NCBI GenBank assembly: GCA_934401725.1
Contig: CAKRSS010000019.1
Location: forward strand, 1-37,476
Length of the DNA stretch: 37,476 bases
Reading direction: 5' to 3'
From: an uncultured Eubacteriales bacterium
GTDB taxonomy: Bacteria > Bacillota > Clostridia > Oscillospirales > CAG-272
The translations under genes were made by a program, and so were the position numbers. The notes under the pieces were generated by a model, which was not told the DNA's origin, searched no databases, and saw only the letters and a list, made by a program, of their open reading frames with translations. Positions 23,130 to 31,187 of this stretch are shown here, piece after piece. Position 1 is the first letter of the stretch; every line of letters begins with the position of its first letter.

Positions 23130-24047
23130 ATGAGTAGACTTGCTATTATCTGTGCGCCGTGCAAAGCGGCGCTCGGCGGAATGGCCGAAAAGCTGGCCGC
23201 AGGCGCACGCTCACGTGACGCCGTAGTTGACTTTTTTGATGCGACGCTCGAGCCGTCGACGCTCGCCGCATATGATGCGGCCGCGTTCGGCCTCGGCGAC
23301 AGCTTTGACGACGTCGACTTTCTTTCGCTCATCTCGCTCTGCCTCCCAAAGCTTGAGGGCAAAAAGACAGCCCTCTTCGGCAGCTTCAGCGGCAAAGAGG
23401 AGCTTGCCGAGAGCCTTGTGCGCGTCGGGAAGTCCGCGAGATGCGTCATGCTCTCGGCCGCCACTACCGAGGACGACGCCGAGGCCGTCGGCGCGGCGCT
23501 GGTACATAAAAAAGAAATCCGTCCCGACCTTGCGGACACGGTTCCGATAATATTCTCGACCATCACCGGCAACGGCTACAAGCTGGCCGTCGCGGCGGCC
23601 GAGGCGGTTCCGAACCACGTCGGGCCCTACAACATCCGCTACATAACCGACGAGGTCATCGATAAATTTGACACCTTCGTCATCTCATACTGGTGCAATC
23701 ACGGTACCGCCGACGACGACACCATCGACCTCATCTCCCGCATGCACGGCAAAAAGCTGATCGTCATCGGCACGCTCGGCGTGTCCGTTGACACGGCGCA
23801 CGCGGCGAAGGTATGTGCGAACGTCATCGCGCTCGCCTCGGAGCACAACACGCTGCTCGGCCACTACCTCTGCCGCGGCAGCATCGACCTCAAACGAACT
23901 TTCGCCCGCACGAGAATTCCCGAGGGGCAGAAGGGTCACCTCTCAATGGAACGCTTTGAGAAGCAAAAGCAGTCGCTCGGCCACCCGAACGCCGAGGAGC
24001 TTGACGCGGCGCGCGCGGCCGTCGCGGAATTTCTGAGCAAAGCATGA
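23130..24047 (+). CDS. Double flavodoxin-like protein (Flavodoxin_3/BilS-type C-terminal half)
   Basis: A 305-residue flavoprotein candidate with two flavodoxin-like halves. Residues 1-~125 begin with RLAIICAPCKAALGGMAEKL and include LFGSFSGKEELAESLV. The second half (~130-305) starts at PIIFSTITGNGYKLA, an FMN phosphate-loop-like TxTGN motif, and continues with FVISYWCNHGTADDDTIDLI, the GTLG block and an HPNAEELDAARAAV ending. That ending is typical of the Flavodoxin_3 family, to which the bilirubin-reductase partner BilS belongs. It likely carries electrons to the radical SAM protein encoded in the same operon, or reduces its tetrapyrrole product. AGGAG lies 7 nt upstream; its stop overlaps the next start by 4 bp. 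Confidence 0.75.
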   Translation: MSRLAIICAPCKAALGGMAEKLAAGARSRDAVVDFFDATLEPSTLAAYDAAAFGLGDSFDDVDFLSLISLCLPKLEGKKTALFGSFSGKEELAESLVRVGKSARCVMLSAATTEDDAEAVGAALVHKKEIRPDLADTVPIIFSTITGNGYKLAVAAAEAVPNHVGPYNIRYITDEVIDKFDTFVISYWCNHGTADDDTIDLISRMHGKKLIVIGTLGVSVDTAHAAKVCANVIALASEHNTLLGHYLCRGSIDLKRTFARTRIPEGQKGHLSMERFEKQKQSLGHPNAEELDAARAAVAEFLSKA

Positions 24048-25162
24048 AAGACCTCTCTGCCCCGCGCGGCCGCAAGCGCCCGGCCCACGAGATCGCGGCA
24101 GACAAGCCGACCGTAACAAACAAGCCCGCCGAGCCGACTGTATCAGCTGCGTCGGCAGTGTCGGCCTCGACCAAACGCCGGGCGGCAAAAATCGCCGTCA
24201 TCGCGGTATTCGGGGCGCTGTCGGTGCTGTCCGTGCTCGTCTGCACCGGTATCGGAAGCGTCAAGATTTCTATTCCGGACGTGGCGCGGGCGCTGTTCGT
24301 CGACGACGGCAGCATGGCGCGCCTGCTCGTCTGGAACCTCCGCTTTCCCCGTGTGCTGGTCGGCGGACTGGTCGGCGTCTGCCTCTCGCTTTCGGGCTGC
24401 ATACTTCAGGGCGTAATGCGCAACACCATGGCCTCGCCCTCGACCATCGGCGTCACCGGCGGCGCGAGCTTCATCGGCTACCTGACGCTTGTAGCCTTCC
24501 CCGCCTACTCCTACCTGCTCCCGCTCGGCTCGATACTCGGCGCGTTCGTCACGACAATGCTCATCTACGCGCTGGCGTACCAAAAGGGCGTCTCGCCGGT
24601 CAAGATGATACTCTCGGGCATGGCGGTATCGGCGCTGTTCAGCGCGTTCAACGACATAATCAAGACCTTCTTCGCCGAGTCGCTCGGCAACGCCTCCGGC
24701 TTTCTTGTCGGCGGACTCAACGGCGTGGGCTGGGAGAGCTTCCGCATGATACTCCCCTACGCCGCGGTCGGCATATTCATCTGCGCATTTCTTCCGTCGC
24801 GCATGAACATTCTCATGCTCGGCGACGAAACCGCAAACGCGCTCGGACTGCGCACCGAGGTGTTCAGATTCTTTCTCATCGCCATCTCCTCGCTTCTTGC
24901 GGGCGTGGCCATCGCCGTGGCGGGACTTATCAGCTTTGTCGGCCTTGTCGTGCCGCACATAGCGCGGCTTTTGGTCGGCTCGGATTACAAATATCTCTTC
25001 CCCGCCTCGGCGCTGCTCGGCTTCTCGCTCGTCAGCATCTGCGACACAGTGGGGCGCGTCATTCTTCCTCCCGGCGAGGTGCCGGTCAGCATCATTCTCT
25101 CTTTTATCGGCGCGCCGTTCTTCCTCTACCTCTTGCGCACGAGAGAAGGAAAGAGGGGGTGA
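24044..25162 (+). CDS. FecCD-type iron/heme ABC transporter permease
   Basis: A 372-residue integral membrane protein of the FecCD/BtuC family, with about nine to ten hydrophobic segments. Family blocks include LRFPRVLVGGLVGVCLSLSG, MRNTMASPSTIGVTGGASF, LMLGDETANALGL and SFVGLVVPHIARLLVG. It forms a homodimeric channel for ferric siderophore, heme or cobalamin. The first ~48 residues are a hydrophilic, Ala/Lys/Pro-rich extension (ending TKRRAAK) that most relatives lack. ATGA overlap with the flavodoxin gene and a 4-bp gap to the ATPase gene show tight coupling. The binding lipoprotein and context favour iron or heme. Confidence 0.9.
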   Translation: MKDLSAPRGRKRPAHEIAADKPTVTNKPAEPTVSAASAVSASTKRRAAKIAVIAVFGALSVLSVLVCTGIGSVKISIPDVARALFVDDGSMARLLVWNLRFPRVLVGGLVGVCLSLSGCILQGVMRNTMASPSTIGVTGGASFIGYLTLVAFPAYSYLLPLGSILGAFVTTMLIYALAYQKGVSPVKMILSGMAVSALFSAFNDIIKTFFAESLGNASGFLVGGLNGVGWESFRMILPYAAVGIFICAFLPSRMNILMLGDETANALGLRTEVFRFFLIAISSLLAGVAIAVAGLISFVGLVVPHIARLLVGSDYKYLFPASALLGFSLVSICDTVGRVILPPGEVPVSIILSFIGAPFFLYLLRTREGKRG

Positions 25163-25166
25163 GGCT

Positions 25167-25958
25167 ATGTACTTCGGATTCCGCGATATTTTCGTAAATT
25201 ACGGCAAAAAAGAGGTTCTGCGCCGCCTCTCACTCGAGATTCCGCGCGGCAAGGTGGTAACGCTCATCGGTCAGAACGGCTGCGGAAAGTCCACGCTGCT
25301 CAAAACCGTCTCAAAGGCGGTAACGCCTGCGGACGGCGAGGTCGTCTACATGGACAAAAGGCTGACCGCCTATTCGCCCAAGCAGCTCGCGCAGAAAATC
25401 GCCTACCTCGCACAGGTGCACGAGTCGCCGCCTGACATCGACGTGCGCACGCTCGTCTCCTACGGCCGGTTTCCCTATTCGCGCTTCGGGCGCGGCATGA
25501 CGGCAGACGACGGCAAAATCATCGACCGCGCGCTCGCCCTGACGGGACTCACAAACCTTAGCGACCGCATTCTTTCAACGCTTTCGGGCGGCGAGCGCCA
25601 GCGGGCATGGATCGCCATGACCATCGCGCAGCAGCCAGAGATACTCATTCTCGACGAACCGACCACCTATCTCGATGTCAGCTATCAGGTCGAGGTGCTC
25701 GAGCTTGTCCGGCGGCTCAACCGCGAGCTTGGCATCACCATCGTTATGGTGCTGCACGACATCAATCTTGCCGCGCGCTATTCCGACTGTCTCGCAGCCG
25801 TCCGCGGCGGCAGGCTGTACATAGCGGGCTCACCGGACGAAATCGTGACCGAGCAAAATCTGCGCGACATCTTCGAGATCGAAGCCGCCGTCTACCGCGA
25901 CCCGGTGCACGGGTGCCCCTACTTCATTCCACAAAGGACAACCTTTGATATAAAGTAA
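25167..25958 (+). CDS. FecE-type ATPase of the iron/heme transporter
   Basis: A 263-residue ABC ATPase powering the FecCD permease. Walker A is GQNGCGKSTLL, the signature is LSGGERQRAWIAM, Walker B is LILDEPTTYLD and the H-loop is MVLHDINLAARY. The N-terminus (GFRDIFVNYGKKEVLRRLSL) and size are those of FepC/BtuD proteins. GGGGGTGAG precedes the ATG. The distance to the next gene is 29 bp. Substrate follows from context only. Confidence 0.93.
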   Translation: MYFGFRDIFVNYGKKEVLRRLSLEIPRGKVVTLIGQNGCGKSTLLKTVSKAVTPADGEVVYMDKRLTAYSPKQLAQKIAYLAQVHESPPDIDVRTLVSYGRFPYSRFGRGMTADDGKIIDRALALTGLTNLSDRILSTLSGGERQRAWIAMTIAQQPEILILDEPTTYLDVSYQVEVLELVRRLNRELGITIVMVLHDINLAARYSDCLAAVRGGRLYIAGSPDEIVTEQNLRDIFEIEAAVYRDPVHGCPYFIPQRTTFDIK

Positions 25959-25987
25959 AAAATCAAGCCTACATGGAGGAAAACCAA

Positions 25988-27169
25988 ATGAAAAGACTAT
26001 TTGCCATTCTTCTCTGCCTCTGCCTTGCCGCGGCTATGTTCACCGCCTGCGCACAGGACACACCGAACCCACCCGATGACTCGTCAAAGAACGACACAAC
26101 CACCCCCGGCTCCGGTAGCACCACCGCTCCCGCCGGCGACGACACCACCCCGGCGTCCGGCGACGACAATAAAAACAACAACGACGCCCTCAAAGCCGCA
26201 CTCAAGGCCGCGTTTCTGAAGTCTGCCGACGAGGTGACTGTGGGTGAGGATTCCGTCACCTTCAAGGACGCCTCCTCGACGGACGGCTCCACCGTGACGA
26301 TCAAAAAGAACCCCGGCAAGGTAGTCAACCTTTACGCCAGCTTCACCACGCTGTGGTATGAGGCAGGCGGAACCGTCATCGGTTGCATCGGCGGCAACAG
26401 CTCGCAGGCGCTGTACAACGAGTACATCGGCCGCGACATTACCTCCGACGAGGGCGTAACTGTTGTCGCGACCTCGTCCTCGGGCAAAAAGTGGGACATG
26501 GAAAAGATTATCGCCATTCAGCCTGAGCTTATCATCTGCTCCACCGCAATGAGCGGCTACGCAACCGTCCAGAAGCCCGCTGAAGCCGCCGGAATTCCCG
26601 TCATCGCCGTCAGCTACGACGACTTTTCCGACTACCTCAAGTGGTTCAAGGTGTTCTGCAACCTTTCAGGCCACCCCGAACTGTGGGACAGCGTCGCCAT
26701 GAAGTCGCTTGACGACGTCGTCGAGGTGCTCTGCGAGATCCCGGACGGCAACGCTCCCCGCGTATTCAGCATGTTTGCAAACGCCAGCAAGCTGGAAGCC
26801 AACACCTCCGCAACCGTTGTCGGCGGCATGGTAACTGCCATGAAAGCCACCAATATCGTCGACAGCTGGGATAACGCCAGCGGTGCCGAGCGCCTTGAGA
26901 TAAACCTCGAGACCGTATTCGCCGCCGACCCTGACATCATCATCGTCCAGTGCCACGCCGGAACCGACGCCGCCAAGGCTCAGGTCGAGGAGACCTACGG
27001 CAACAACCCCGTATGGCAGTCGCTCAAAGCCGTCAAGAACGGCAAGGTGTTCTACCTTGAAAAAACGCTCTTCCACAACAAGCCCAACAGCCGCTTCGCT
27101 GAGGCTTACGAAAAGCTGGCCGAGATACTCTACCCCGACGTTGAGTTCTCCTTCAAGACCACAAAGTAA
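25988..27169 (+). CDS. Iron/heme-binding lipoprotein (Peripla_BP_2)
   Basis: A 393-residue exported lipoprotein with lipid-attachment Cys21 (FTAC), a Thr/Pro/Asp tether to ~residue 65, and a class III binding-protein fold. Recognisable segments are the opening NPGKVVNLYASFTTLWYEAG, the central EKIIAIQPELIICSTAMSG, and the closing WQSLKAVKNGKVFYLEKTL. This family delivers ferric siderophores, heme or cobalamin to FecCD permeases. GGAGG at ~25975 fixes the start at 25988. The stop shares one base with the start of the radical SAM gene (TAATG). No clear axial heme ligand can be named from sequence. Confidence 0.9.
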   Translation: MKRLFAILLCLCLAAAMFTACAQDTPNPPDDSSKNDTTTPGSGSTTAPAGDDTTPASGDDNKNNNDALKAALKAAFLKSADEVTVGEDSVTFKDASSTDGSTVTIKKNPGKVVNLYASFTTLWYEAGGTVIGCIGGNSSQALYNEYIGRDITSDEGVTVVATSSSGKKWDMEKIIAIQPELIICSTAMSGYATVQKPAEAAGIPVIAVSYDDFSDYLKWFKVFCNLSGHPELWDSVAMKSLDDVVEVLCEIPDGNAPRVFSMFANASKLEANTSATVVGGMVTAMKATNIVDSWDNASGAERLEINLETVFAADPDIIIVQCHAGTDAAKAQVEETYGNNPVWQSLKAVKNGKVFYLEKTLFHNKPNSRFAEAYEKLAEILYPDVEFSFKTTK

Positions 27170-28446
27170 TGTTTTCCGAACGGTACAAAAGTCATCACGA
27201 CGCATCGCGTGACTTAAAAAAGAGATACACCACAGACACCGCCGGGGCGGATTACCTCCCCGCGGTGCTTGCGGGGAAGCCGGAGAGCCACCGTGTTATC
27301 TACCTGCACGTGCCGTTCTGCAATAAGGTGTGCACCTTCTGCCCCTTTCACCGTCCCGACGAGCTCGACCGCCGAGCTTATCACACCTACCTCATCGACG
27401 CCATGCACCGGGTGCGCGATTATCCCTACATGCAACGTGCGCCGATTGACGCGATAAACTTCGGCGGCGGCACGCCGACCTCGCTCTCCCCTGCCCAGAT
27501 GGAGGCAGTGCTCACCGAGCTGCACCGCAGCTTTCCGATCACCCCCGATGCCGAAATCAGCGTCGAGACCTCGGCCACCGGGCTCTCGGACGACATGATT
27601 TCCGTGCTGAAATCAGGCGGCGTCAACCGCCTGTCGGTGGGCATACAGACGTTCGACAACGACGCCCGCAGGCTGCTCGGTCGCCGTGGCAGCGGCGAGT
27701 TCGCCGCCTCCCGTGTCGCCGCGGCCATCGCGGCAGGCATACGCAATACAAGCGTCGACCTCATCTACAACTACCCCGCCGAGACTGACGAGCAGCTAGG
27801 ACACGACCTCGACACCATCGCGTCGCTTGACGTCGCGGGAATCTCGCTCTATTCGCTCGTGCTACACGAAAAGACGCCGCTCTACCGACGTCTCGACGAC
27901 ACGGCAAAGGCAAAAATGCGCGACATGACCCGCGAGAAGGCGCTCTTCAACATGATTTTCGACGTCCTCGCTCCGCACGGCTACAAAATGCTTGAGCTTA
28001 CAAAGCTAGTCAAGGACGGCCGCGACCGCTATGATTACATGGAGATACGTCACAGCGGCGGCAGCTGCATTGCCATCGGCCACGGCGCGGGCGGCAACGT
28101 CGAAAACTATTTTTATCACAACTCTGTCGCATCTCCGGACATCTCCGACGACATCCGTATCTGCTCGCGCGGACGGGTGCTCGAGCCGGAATACAGAGTG
28201 CTTGACGCTCTGATCTACGCCCTGCAAAAGGGCAGTGCGAGCCTCACTCCCTACTCCGAGAGGCTCGGAATCGACCTCGGCGCGCTCTTCGCGCCCATGC
28301 TCGCCCGCTTTGCCGACGCGGGCTATCTCAAAATCGACGGCGACACCGTGACACTGACACGGAACGGCGTTTTCTTCGGCAACAACATCATATCGGATCT
28401 TATCGGCAAACTCGTCGAGCATCGGGAATTACAGAAAGGGAAATGA
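27169..28446 (+). CDS. HemN-like radical SAM protein, heme-utilisation type
   Basis: A 425-residue radical SAM enzyme. The [4Fe-4S] motif is CNKVCTFC (Cys51, Cys55, Cys58) after YLHVPF; the GGGTPTSL SAM-binding block, SVGIQTF and DLIYNYP follow, as in the HemN/HemW superfamily. The segment ELTKLVKDGRDRYDYMEIR and the GHGAGGNVENYFYHNS block differ from true HemN. With its place between a FecBCD-type transporter and an iron-type regulator, this suggests the HutW/ChuW/HmuW class, which opens the heme ring without oxygen and frees iron. The C-terminal ~70 residues look like a winged-helix domain. Heme opening is inferred; heme-chaperone or coproporphyrinogen activity are alternatives. Confidence 0.8.
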   Translation: MFSERYKSHHDASRDLKKRYTTDTAGADYLPAVLAGKPESHRVIYLHVPFCNKVCTFCPFHRPDELDRRAYHTYLIDAMHRVRDYPYMQRAPIDAINFGGGTPTSLSPAQMEAVLTELHRSFPITPDAEISVETSATGLSDDMISVLKSGGVNRLSVGIQTFDNDARRLLGRRGSGEFAASRVAAAIAAGIRNTSVDLIYNYPAETDEQLGHDLDTIASLDVAGISLYSLVLHEKTPLYRRLDDTAKAKMRDMTREKALFNMIFDVLAPHGYKMLELTKLVKDGRDRYDYMEIRHSGGSCIAIGHGAGGNVENYFYHNSVASPDISDDIRICSRGRVLEPEYRVLDALIYALQKGSASLTPYSERLGIDLGALFAPMLARFADAGYLKIDGDTVTLTRNGVFFGNNIISDLIGKLVEHRELQKGK

Positions 28447-28450
28447 GCGT

Positions 28451-28834
28451 ATGAAACTGCACCCGTCTGGCGAGGACTACTTTGAGGCCGTGCTTATACT
28501 TGAACAAAAGAAGAGCGCGGCGCGCTCGGTGGACGTCGCCGAGCAGTTAGGGGTCAGCAAACCCGGCGTCAGCCGCGCGGTTTCGCTTCTGCGCGAGGGA
28601 GGGTTCCTTCGTGTGGAGGACAATTCCCTGTATCTGACCGACGCAGGGCGCGAGGTCTCCGAAAAGATATATGAGCGGCACTGTTTTTTCAAGAACAGTC
28701 TCCTCGCGGCGGGCGTCGACGAGGTCACAGCCGAGAAGGAAGCCTGCCTTCTCGAGCACGACCTTTCGGGCGACAGCTTCGTCAGAATAAAAAACGCTTC
28801 CGCCAAAGCCGACAGAAGCCAAAAAGCTACATAG
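28451..28834 (+). CDS. DtxR/MntR-family metal-dependent repressor (short form)
   Basis: A 127-residue regulator: winged helix-turn-helix with VDVAEQLGVSKPGVSRAVSLL at ~27-47, then the helical dimerisation domain; there is no SH3-like third domain. Likely metal ligands are Asp9, Glu12, His77, Cys99, Glu102 and His103. Asp9 and Glu12 match MntR, while Cys99 replaces MntR Glu99 and matches the DtxR cysteine ligand, which points to iron sensing. The tail after ~115 is short and basic. Last gene of the operon, 4 bp after the radical SAM gene; it probably represses its own operon through the two GTTAGC-N4-GCTAAC boxes. Confidence 0.87.
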   Translation: MKLHPSGEDYFEAVLILEQKKSAARSVDVAEQLGVSKPGVSRAVSLLREGGFLRVEDNSLYLTDAGREVSEKIYERHCFFKNSLLAAGVDEVTAEKEACLLEHDLSGDSFVRIKNASAKADRSQKAT

Positions 28835-28911
28835 CAATAACCTCCTGCTAAATAGCTGAAAAACTTCTGCTACATGGCAATAACCTCCTGACAAATAGCA
28901 GAAAACCTCCA
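28826..28911. repeat. Two tandem ~43-bp repeats
   Basis: Units 28826-28868 and 28869-28911 are about 80% identical. Each starts GCTACAT(A/G)GCAATAACCTCCTG and contains short GCTA-N2-TAGC palindromes. On the minus strand each reads AGGAGG, 8 nt, then ATG directly followed by TAG. Confidence 0.7.
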
Positions 28912-28912
28912 A

Positions 28913-28945
28913 AAAAGCCCTCCCGCGCCGCGGGAGGGCTTTTGC
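28913..28945. terminator. Terminator of the heme-iron operon
   Basis: 14-bp stem (28913-28926 with 28930-28943, loop GCC) with an A-run before and TTTT at the end. Confidence 0.83.
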
Positions 28946-28966
28946 GCGCCGGGCGCTCCTTTCCTT

Positions 28967-29098
28967 TCACTCCAACGAATCCAGAAAAGCGCGAATGGTG
29001 CGGATGTATTCGTCCGTCCCGATTACTGTGGACAGGTGTCCTCCCGGAACGTACGAAATTTTCGAGTTGTGCATCAGCCTTATGATGCCCTGCTGCAT
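28967..29098 (-). pseudogene. 3' fragment of an alpha/beta-hydrolase gene
   Basis: The minus strand encodes 43 residues with the pattern of an alpha/beta-hydrolase C-terminus: SKISYVPGGHLSTVI, with the catalytic-His-like GGH, then EYIRTIRAFLDSLE and a stop. An in-frame TAG lies 27 nt upstream of its first Met and no further homology is visible, so it is a decayed remnant. The rest of 29099-29327 holds no gene; it has an ACCTCC-TGCC-GGGAGGT hairpin (about 29188-29204) and the promoter of the next gene. Confidence 0.5.
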
Positions 29099-29208
29099 TT
29101 TGCCCGATAATAAGTCCTAGCGCGGGAGAATAAGCAGCACGCCCCCTCAAACTCCACGAAAACCTTTTCAACAATTGCAATTTTCACACCTCCTGCCGGG
29201 AGGTTTTG

Positions 29209-29217
29209 TGGTACAAT
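29209..29217 (+). promoter_or_regulatory. Extended -10 promoter of the EreA/TIKI-like gene
   Basis: TGGTACAAT (-10 TACAAT at 29212-29217). No good -35 is seen 16-18 bp upstream; a CCTCC-loop-GGAGG inverted repeat occupies that space and could be an operator. Confidence 0.5.
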
Positions 29218-29327
29218 AGGTTGTCGATAAATCAAAATATACATCCCCTCCGCGACCGCGGCAGCCGGGCTGTGTCTGCTTTTTTGAGACCGCTTTCATC
29301 GGCGAAATTTAAAACAGGAGCTCAAAT

Positions 29328-30590
29328 ATGAAAAACAAAAAATCCAGGCTGACCGAAATACTCGCCTTCGGAATTGTAATTATAATAGTAACCTCGGCTC
29401 TCGCCATGGACGCTCTCGAGCCGACCACCGATGTTTTCCCGAACGAGCGCACCATGATAAGCCTTTACGGCGAGACGCACGGCTACAAAAAGTGCTACAA
29501 CGCCGAGCTCGAGGAGTGGCGCAGGTTCTATGACGAGGGCTGCCGCAATCTTTTCATGGAGCTGCCCTATTACAGCGCCGAGCTTCTGAACGTCTGGATG
29601 CACGAGGATTCCGACGAGCTGCTTGAGCGATGGTTCGAGGAGATTGAGGGCACGCTGTCAGGGAATGAGTATTACAAGGAATTCTTTCTCGAAATCAAAA
29701 GCTCCTGCCCCGACACTGTGTTCCACGGCACCGACGTCGGCCATCAGTACGACACGACGGGCGCGCGGTATCTGAAATACTTAGAGGACAACGGCCTTGA
29801 GAATTCCGAGAACTACACGCTCGCCGAAGAGTGCATCAGACAGGGGCAGGAATTCTACGGCGATGACACCGAGAACAACGGAGTATCGGCGCTGAGAGAG
29901 ACTTATATGGTCTCGAATTTCATCGACGCCTACACGCGGTGCGGCGGCGGTAAGGTCATGGGCATATACGGCAGCTACCACACAGACCCCGAAAACCCAA
30001 ATCTGATGGCGGGACGGTTGCGCGCGCAATACGGTGACGTTATCAGCAGCGTGAAGGTCAGCACTCTTGCCCTCTCGCAGCTCGGCCGGCCGTATGACAT
30101 CGGATTTTGCGTTACTGGCGTGGTATTCCTTCTGATGCTGTTCATTCCGAACATCATCTGGGTGCGCGGGGCCAGACCTGCGGGCTACGACGAAAGCGCC
30201 AAGAAGGAAAACAAAATACTGCTGACCCTCGAGCGCGTCGGCGAGGTTCTCATAAGCGTCTCTCTTGTAATGTTTAAGGCGCTTGACCCTCGGGTATTAG
30301 TGCTCGGCGGCGTCTTTTTTGAATGGAGGCTGCTCATCTGGATTGCCGCGGCTGTGCTGATGATTCTCTACGAATGCTACTGGATAAGATATTTCAGAAG
30401 TCCGCGGACAATGGGAGATTTTTATGCGTCCTTCGACGGATTCCCCGTGGCGGGCGCGACGCTTCCCGTCGTCGCGTGCCTGCTTCTGGGCATATATTCG
30501 GGGAACCTGATTGTACTCGGCGCGTCGGTCATCCTCGGTGTCGGGCACATCGGAATACATTTGGAGCACAGAAAAGAAGCGGAGCAATAA
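29328..30590 (+). CDS. Membrane protein with extracytoplasmic EreA/ChaN/TIKI-like domain
   Basis: A 420-residue protein in two parts. A signal-anchor helix (~11-28) leads to a ~230-residue domain with ISLYGETHG at its start, a FMELPYY block, FHGTDVGHQYDTTGARYL, and VMGIYGSYHTDP near its end. The Glu/His pairs and overall spacing resemble the erythromycin-esterase/ChaN/TIKI fold (metal-dependent hydrolases or heme-binding proteins). The second part (~260-415) has about five hydrophobic helices. AGGAGC precedes the ATG. The next genes, 81 bp on, encode a sigma factor and its probable anti-sigma factor, so this may be a stress or envelope protein. Substrate is unknown; esterase activity on macrolides is not claimed. 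Confidence 0.65.
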   Translation: MKNKKSRLTEILAFGIVIIIVTSALAMDALEPTTDVFPNERTMISLYGETHGYKKCYNAELEEWRRFYDEGCRNLFMELPYYSAELLNVWMHEDSDELLERWFEEIEGTLSGNEYYKEFFLEIKSSCPDTVFHGTDVGHQYDTTGARYLKYLEDNGLENSENYTLAEECIRQGQEFYGDDTENNGVSALRETYMVSNFIDAYTRCGGGKVMGIYGSYHTDPENPNLMAGRLRAQYGDVISSVKVSTLALSQLGRPYDIGFCVTGVVFLLMLFIPNIIWVRGARPAGYDESAKKENKILLTLERVGEVLISVSLVMFKALDPRVLVLGGVFFEWRLLIWIAAAVLMILYECYWIRYFRSPRTMGDFYASFDGFPVAGATLPVVACLLLGIYSGNLIVLGASVILGVGHIGIHLEHRKEAEQ

Positions 30591-30671
30591 AAAATCTGAA
30601 TTCCTGCATCCGAAGCCCGTTTATCCGTGTTATTATTACCATGCGCATGTCATCGCCGCCGGGGGGAGCAA

Positions 30672-31187
30672 ATGAGCAAAGATACTGAAAAAATGGCCGC
30701 CATTTATGAAAGGCACAAAAGCATAATGTACGCCGTCGCGATGAAAATTCTGAAGAATCCGCACGACGCCGAGGACGCGGTACACAACGCCATCCTGCCG
30801 ATTATGCGCAACATAGACGCCATAAAGGACGTCGACAGCCGGGACTGCGTCTACTACGTAACCACGGCGGTGAAGCATATTTCCCTGAACATGCTTCGGG
30901 ACAGGCGTCCCGCAATCCCGCTGTCGGACGTGGAATACGACGTTGACGGCGGCGAGAGCATCGCCGAGAACGCCGCAGCCGACGACGCCTGTCGGTTTAT
31001 ATACCGGGCGATACAGTCAATGCCGGGCGAGTACCGCGACGTGCTGATTCTGCACCTGCACTACGGGCTGTCGACCTCGCAGATAGCGGCGCTGCTCGCC
31101 AAAAGTCACGGAACGATAAAGTCGCAGCTCACGCGCGGCAAAAAGCTGTTAAGGGCTCGCATAAAGGAGGGCGGATATGGACGATAA
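30672..31187 (+). CDS. ECF-type sigma factor
   Basis: A 171-residue sigma-70-family factor. Region 2 spans IYERHKSIMYAVAMKILKNPHDAEDAVHNA, here a clear match to ECF region 2 (residues ~9-40), and region 4 carries the helix-turn-helix LSTSQIAALLAKSHGTIKSQLTRGKKLLRARI. It directs RNA polymerase to specific promoters. The start at 30672 follows GGGGGAG closely; an ATG 15 codons upstream has no site. The stop lies 11 bp inside the next gene, the expected arrangement for a sigma/anti-sigma pair. Confidence 0.88.
   Translation: MSKDTEKMAAIYERHKSIMYAVAMKILKNPHDAEDAVHNAILPIMRNIDAIKDVDSRDCVYYVTTAVKHISLNMLRDRRPAIPLSDVEYDVDGGESIAENAAADDACRFIYRAIQSMPGEYRDVLILHLHYGLSTSQIAALLAKSHGTIKSQLTRGKKLLRARIKEGGYGR

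Noticed and set aside
29328..30590. Macrolide-inactivating erythromycin esterase
   Set aside because: Only the broad fold family is suggested; the membrane fusion and context do not support antibiotic esterase activity.
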